Notes under the pieces: generated by a model | What the model was told of the DNA's origin: nothing | Seen by the model: the letters and a program-made list of their open reading frames with translations, nothing else | Databases searched by the model: none | Program-made: the position numbers and the translations under genes | Assembly (NCBI RefSeq): GCF_029193595.2 | Contig: NZ_CP135054.1 | Location: 1 to 64,000 of the forward strand | Length of the DNA: 64,000 nt | Reading direction: 5' to 3' | DNA from: Providencia hangzhouensis | GTDB lineage: Bacteria > Pseudomonadota > Gammaproteobacteria > Enterobacterales > Enterobacteriaceae | In this document: in pieces, positions 60,815 to 64,000 of the stretch | Layout of the letters: each line of letters starts with the position of its first letter | Position numbering within the stretch: position 1 is the first letter of the stretch

Positions 60815-61678
60815 TTATCCTACCTGTTTCACAATTCGTTTTGCTAATTCTTCATATTGAATTGCTGGTTTAGATTTAGGCTCATATTCTTTAAATGTCA
60901 TACCTAATTCTATAGCTTCTTTTGCTGTTGCTTGAGCAAACGAAATATAAGCTAAGATATAATCTTGGGTATAACCTTTATCTTCAAGTATTTCGACTAG
61001 CATATTAAGGTTATGAGTATCCACAGCCCCCAAATAACCATCAAAAAGTGGTTTTGAATAGTTCGCAACTGTAGCTTGAGTCACATAGGTTCCCAAAAAT
61101 TGTAACGATGGATTATAGTTTTTCTTTATTTTTTGCATGTAAGTTAATTGTTTAGCTACAGCATTCCTTGATTGTTTTTCTAGTAAGGTTGGAATTAATA
61201 AATAATCAGCAGCCATATGACTTGCTACCATTACATTAGAATATGAAGGGGCTGAGTCTATAAAAATAAAATCATATTTTTCCTTCAATTCTAATATACG
61301 ATCTCGGAAATCAAACATACAATCAGAGTGTCTATAGTTAACCTCATTAAGTTCACTCGTTGTGCCTATGAAGTCACGTCCATCATCTAGAGTTATCGGT
61401 TTAATGTCAGTATTAGAAAAAAACAATTGATAGGTATTAGCCTCACCAGGGGTGAACTCATGCTTTAATGGTTCTTTTTCAATTTCCAATGGAAGTTCAT
61501 TCGGAAAGGTACGTTCTGTTAACCCTGTAGTCCAATCCGCATCAATTTCTAGAACTGAATACCCCATTTTTTGCAAGTTGAAAGATATTTCATTAGTAGA
61601 TTGAGACTTAACTACACCACCTTTCTGGCTGCACACTACTATTAGCTTGCCAAGTTTTTTTCCTGTTTTGAGTTCCAT
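60815..61678 (-). CDS. parA: ParA partition ATPase with unusual Walker A motif
   Basis: A 287-residue deviant-Walker ATPase. Residues 19-27 are KGGVVKSQS: the signature lysine and the P-loop lysine are present, but the second glycine of KGGVGKST is Val and the residue after Ser is Gln. Walker A' (FIFIDSAPS) is normal. There is no N-terminal HTH, so it is of the small ParA type. The ATG at 61678 follows AAGGA; an ATG at 61702 lies inside a parS site. Confidence 0.88.
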   Translation of the reverse strand: MELKTGKKLGKLIVVCSQKGGVVKSQSTNEISFNLQKMGYSVLEIDADWTTGLTERTFPNELPLEIEKEPLKHEFTPGEANTYQLFFSNTDIKPITLDDGRDFIGTTSELNEVNYRHSDCMFDFRDRILELKEKYDFIFIDSAPSYSNVMVASHMAADYLLIPTLLEKQSRNAVAKQLTYMQKIKKNYNPSLQFLGTYVTQATVANYSKPLFDGYLGAVDTHNLNMLVEILEDKGYTQDYILAYISFAQATAKEAIELGMTFKEYEPKSKPAIQYEELAKRIVKQVG

Positions 61679-61693
61679 ATTAGAATCCTTAGT

Positions 61694-61709
61694 ATTTCGC
61701 ATGCGAAAT
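61694..61709. repeat. parS: parS site 3, at the parA start
   Basis: The third copy of ATTTCGCATGCGAAAT lies 15 bp upstream of the parA start, where ParB binding would repress the parAB operon. Confidence 0.85.
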
Positions 61710-61863
61710 GTTGAGAAAGGTGTGGTGTGACAAGAATATACTTATATTAATATCAATTTTCATATCCACTCCTATGAGTCAGGCGTTTCGCCTAAAAAGA
61801 CACAACTTCATGTATCTTTGAAAGCTATGAATCTAAATTCATATCTTGAGGGGATTATATCAT

Positions 61864-61901
61864 AAATTCATTGCATATCAATATTGATATGCAATGAATT
61901 T
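61864..61901. repeat. 38-bp perfect palindrome next to parS site 4
   Basis: A perfect palindrome whose half begins AAATTCATTGCATATCAAT. It shares four bases with the adjoining parS site 4. It is too long for a simple operator half-site pair and would form a cruciform or a very stable hairpin in single strands. Confidence 0.85.
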
Positions 61902-61913
61902 CGCATGCGAAAT
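61898..61913. repeat. parS: parS site 4
   Basis: The fourth copy of ATTTCGCATGCGAAAT, directly joined to the 38-bp palindrome. It lies about 220 bp upstream of parA. Confidence 0.85.
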
Positions 61914-62094
61914 TTTCTAAAAGATTATCTTATGCTTACATTAAGAACCTTCAACATACCATTTAAGTATAACTATATGATAAGTATATTTTAGTTATCG
62001 ATTTTTATATCATTGAAATGATATTTGTGATTTAAACGATACACTATCATTTAAATCACAATGGAAGGCTCTTAAATTATGTTACCTATTCTTT

Positions 62095-63177
62095 TTACTC
62101 TTCTAGCAGTGAAACACCTATCGGCAACCCGCTCGCTTCATCGTAATCTACCACATATTTTCCAAAACCACCCTCAAGTGCTTTTTGCGAAATAGAAACT
62201 TCATTGGTTGTTTCATTAGCCACATGCACACCTGCCTTAATAAATAGTTGCCTTATATAACCAAGATAGCTATTTAATTCCATCAAGTACCCAGCAACTG
62301 TTTTAGTCATGAGACAACTAACTGGATTGTCATCAGAGATTCTTGTCAACTCATCTAACCGTTTGTGTTCTATATGTCTAGCTGAAAGATCTCTAGGCTC
62401 AAATGGCCTTGTTGTATTAGGGTTTGTTAAAAATACGCCCTTATTTTTTTTGTTCTTAACATGCTCATAAATCACCTCTGCCAGTCCATAATCTTCCCTT
62501 AACGTTAGAACAAAGACACCTGAAATTGAATTGTAACGATCGGTTCTGAATCTGTTTGTATCTACAGATGAATTATTTTGGTTAATGATGAAATCGTTAT
62601 TGGCTCTTACTATCTGGTGATTATTATCACTCTGATTCTTAATCCAATGAGCTTGCCCTATACCCATTAAAGCCTCGATAATTAAAGGAAGTCCGCTACA
62701 GCCTTCTGCAATTTCACAATTTAGCCCTATGGTGGGGAGGTCTAAAGGGAAAAACAGCGAGTCATTAATAACTATTATTGTAGCATCTCCCTCACTTATG
62801 ATTCCGTCGTTTATATAAGTGACTATTTTTTTATTTTTCTCTCTAACCGCTGCAGTGGTTTTTAATAGCGTTGTATATGATGCTAAACGAGCTCCTTCTT
62901 GTGTGGGGTTTAGTCTATAATTTGGGTCTTTAAATTGTTTCTCCAATTTCGGCACGGGGCTTGGGGTTATGACTTCAAACCACGTAACTTTACCATTTTT
63001 TTCTGCTTTAAAATCTGGCCCTTCCTTGTCACTGCTTAACTTATAACCATCACGAATTAGCCGATCGGAGAATAAAATCTCTGACATTCTTTGTTCGTAT
63101 TTGTATGGTTCTTTAGAGAGAATTTCAGAAGTAAAGGTAGGATCATTTAATCCTAACTCATAAAACCTGTTCGCCAT
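62095..63177 (-). CDS. Putative PD-(D/E)XK nuclease-like protein
   Basis: A 360-residue protein of no recognised family. Residues 35-70 show a restriction-nuclease-like pattern (RLIRDGYKLSSDKEGPDFKAE, then WFEVITPSP): PD...(E)x(V)xT, with Thr in place of the usual Lys. The remaining part has no known domain. It stands alone, facing the par region. A defence, repair or mobile-element role is possible but not shown. IS26 lies only 73 bp upstream, so its promoter may have changed. Confidence 0.5.
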   Translation of the reverse strand: MANRFYELGLNDPTFTSEILSKEPYKYEQRMSEILFSDRLIRDGYKLSSDKEGPDFKAEKNGKVTWFEVITPSPVPKLEKQFKDPNYRLNPTQEGARLASYTTLLKTTAAVREKNKKIVTYINDGIISEGDATIIVINDSLFFPLDLPTIGLNCEIAEGCSGLPLIIEALMGIGQAHWIKNQSDNNHQIVRANNDFIINQNNSSVDTNRFRTDRYNSISGVFVLTLREDYGLAEVIYEHVKNKKNKGVFLTNPNTTRPFEPRDLSARHIEHKRLDELTRISDDNPVSCLMTKTVAGYLMELNSYLGYIRQLFIKAGVHVANETTNEVSISQKALEGGFGKYVVDYDEASGLPIGVSLLEE

Positions 63178-63250
63178 TAACTTAAGTCTGCCGACAGCTT
63201 CGTTGATTAGAAAGAAACCATCACCATACCTTTTCTATAGAGTTTTTTTC

Positions 63251-64000
63251 GGCACTGTTGCAAATAGTCGGTGGTGATAAACTTATCATCCCCTTTTGCT
63301 GATGGAGCTGCACATGAACCCATTCAAAGGCCGGCATTTTCAGCGTGACATCATTCTGTGGGCCGTACGCTGGTACTGCAAATACGGCATCAGTTACCGT
63401 GAGCTGCAGGAGATGCTGGCTGAACGCGGAGTGAATGTCGATCACTCCACGATTTACCGCTGGGTTCAGCGTTATGCGCCTGAAATGGAAAAACGGCTGC
63501 GCTGGTACTGGCGTAACCCTTCCGATCTTTGCCCGTGGCACATGGATGAAACCTACGTGAAGGTCAATGGCCGCTGGGCGTATCTGTACCGGGCCGTCGA
63601 CAGCCGGGGCCGCACTGTCGATTTTTATCTCTCCTCCCGTCGTAACAGCAAAGCTGCATACCGGTTTCTGGGTAAAATCCTCAACAACGTGAAGAAGTGG
63701 CAGATCCCGCGATTCATCAACACGGATAAAGCGCCCGCCTATGGTCGCGCGCTTGCTCTGCTCAAACGCGAAGGCCGGTGCCCGTCTGACGTTGAACACC
63801 GACAGATTAAGTACCGGAACAACGTGATTGAATGCGATCATGGCAAACTGAAACGGATAATCGGCGCCACGCTGGGATTTAAATCCATGAAGACGGCTTA
63901 CGCCACCATCAAAGGTATTGAGGTGATGCGTGCACTACGCAAAGGCCAGGCCTCAGCATTTTATTATGGTGATCCCCTGGGCGAAATGCGCCTGGTAAGC
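63251..64000 (+). mobile_element. IS26: IS26, left part (cut by the window end)
   Basis: The terminal inverted repeat GGCACTGTTGCAAA starts at 63251, and the internal sequence is that of IS26. The element is 820 bp in full, so about 70 bp lie beyond the window. The neighbouring sequence before 63251 is plasmid backbone. No target duplication can be judged with one end. Confidence 0.96.
63314..64000 (+). CDS. tnpA: IS26 transposase (partial at window end)
   Basis: An IS6-family DDE transposase beginning MNPFKGRHFQRDIILWAVRW. The window contains 229 of the usual 234 codons. The acidic catalytic residues are visible in HMDETYVKVNG, INTDKAPAYG and VIECDHGKLK. IS26 moves by cointegration and collects resistance genes next to its copies. 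The stop codon lies outside the window. Confidence 0.96.
   Translation, partial: MNPFKGRHFQRDIILWAVRWYCKYGISYRELQEMLAERGVNVDHSTIYRWVQRYAPEMEKRLRWYWRNPSDLCPWHMDETYVKVNGRWAYLYRAVDSRGRTVDFYLSSRRNSKAAYRFLGKILNNVKKWQIPRFINTDKAPAYGRALALLKREGRCPSDVEHRQIKYRNNVIECDHGKLKRIIGATLGFKSMKTAYATIKGIEVMRALRKGQASAFYYGDPLGEMRLVS

Larger units (their letters stand above)
61703..62094. other. Palindrome-rich centromere-like region upstream of parA
   Basis: About 390 bp with no gene. It holds a hairpin AGGCG-TTT-CGCCT (61783-61795), the 38-bp palindrome (61864-61901), parS site 4, ATATCATT-GA-AATGATAT (62007-62024) and a 12-bp inverted repeat TTGTGATTTAAA/TTTAAATCACAA (near 62024-62061). The density of palindromes suggests a centromere, operator or origin function. 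Confidence 0.6.

Noticed and set aside
63221..63841. Long minus-strand open frame over IS26
   Set aside because: It is antisense to the IS26 transposase, which reads on the plus strand from 63314.

Overview
The window is a large part of a conjugative multidrug-resistance plasmid. It is AT-rich outside the resistance region. The transfer system is F-like (MOBF relaxase, F-type type IV secretion). That pattern fits a low-GC member of the Enterobacterales, and the Proteus/Providencia/Morganella group is my best guess. The host is inferred from composition and gene style, not proven.

Layout. (1) 1-9136: a class 1 integron read from its 3' conserved segment (orf5, sul1, qacEdelta1) through six cassettes (aadA1, blaOXA-10, cmlA, arr-2, aadB, blaVEB) to attI1, intI1 and the terminal repeat IRi. 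(2) 9137-10780: a remnant of a Tn21-type res/tnpR region, cut after 17 codons of tnpR by an IS91-family element next to a GAAC tetranucleotide. (3) 10781-16275: backbone with a small HTH protein, an Rpn-type nuclease, unknown genes, a FinO/ProQ-family protein, and a RepA replicon of the IncFII/IncI/IncL-M superfamily with an antisense RNA. (4) 16276-47830: an almost complete F-type transfer region on the minus strand: traI, D, (R), exclusion candidates, G, H, trbB, F, N, trbC, U, W, trbI, C, V, an accessory gene cluster with a plasmid-borne RfaH, then B, K, E, L, A, Y, J, M and oriT. (5) 47831-57260: the leading region, which enters the recipient first. It carries a lytic transglycosylase, an ArdB/KlcA antirestriction protein, a methylase-like protein, PsiA, a large ParB-like protein and three structured non-coding segments. 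(6) 57267-62094: umuDC under a LexA box, then parAB with two unknown downstream genes and four copies of a 16-bp parS palindrome. (7) 62095-64000: a nuclease-like protein and the start of IS26.

How the parts work together. Two antisense-RNA switches are visible: one over the repA leader, and a FinP-like RNA over the traJ leader, with a FinO-family protein encoded nearby. The tra operon carries an ops element in its leader and its own RfaH, so long-range antitermination is likely. All leading-region genes except the transglycosylase use the transferred strand as template. Two modules are preceded by copies of a diverged ~0.5-kb repeat whose hairpins are kept by compensatory base changes, and the first codons of two unrelated genes lie inside the repeat. 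These look like Frpo/ssi-type single-strand promoters and are the most interesting signal here. I found no psiB, traT, traX, CRISPR array or tRNA gene.
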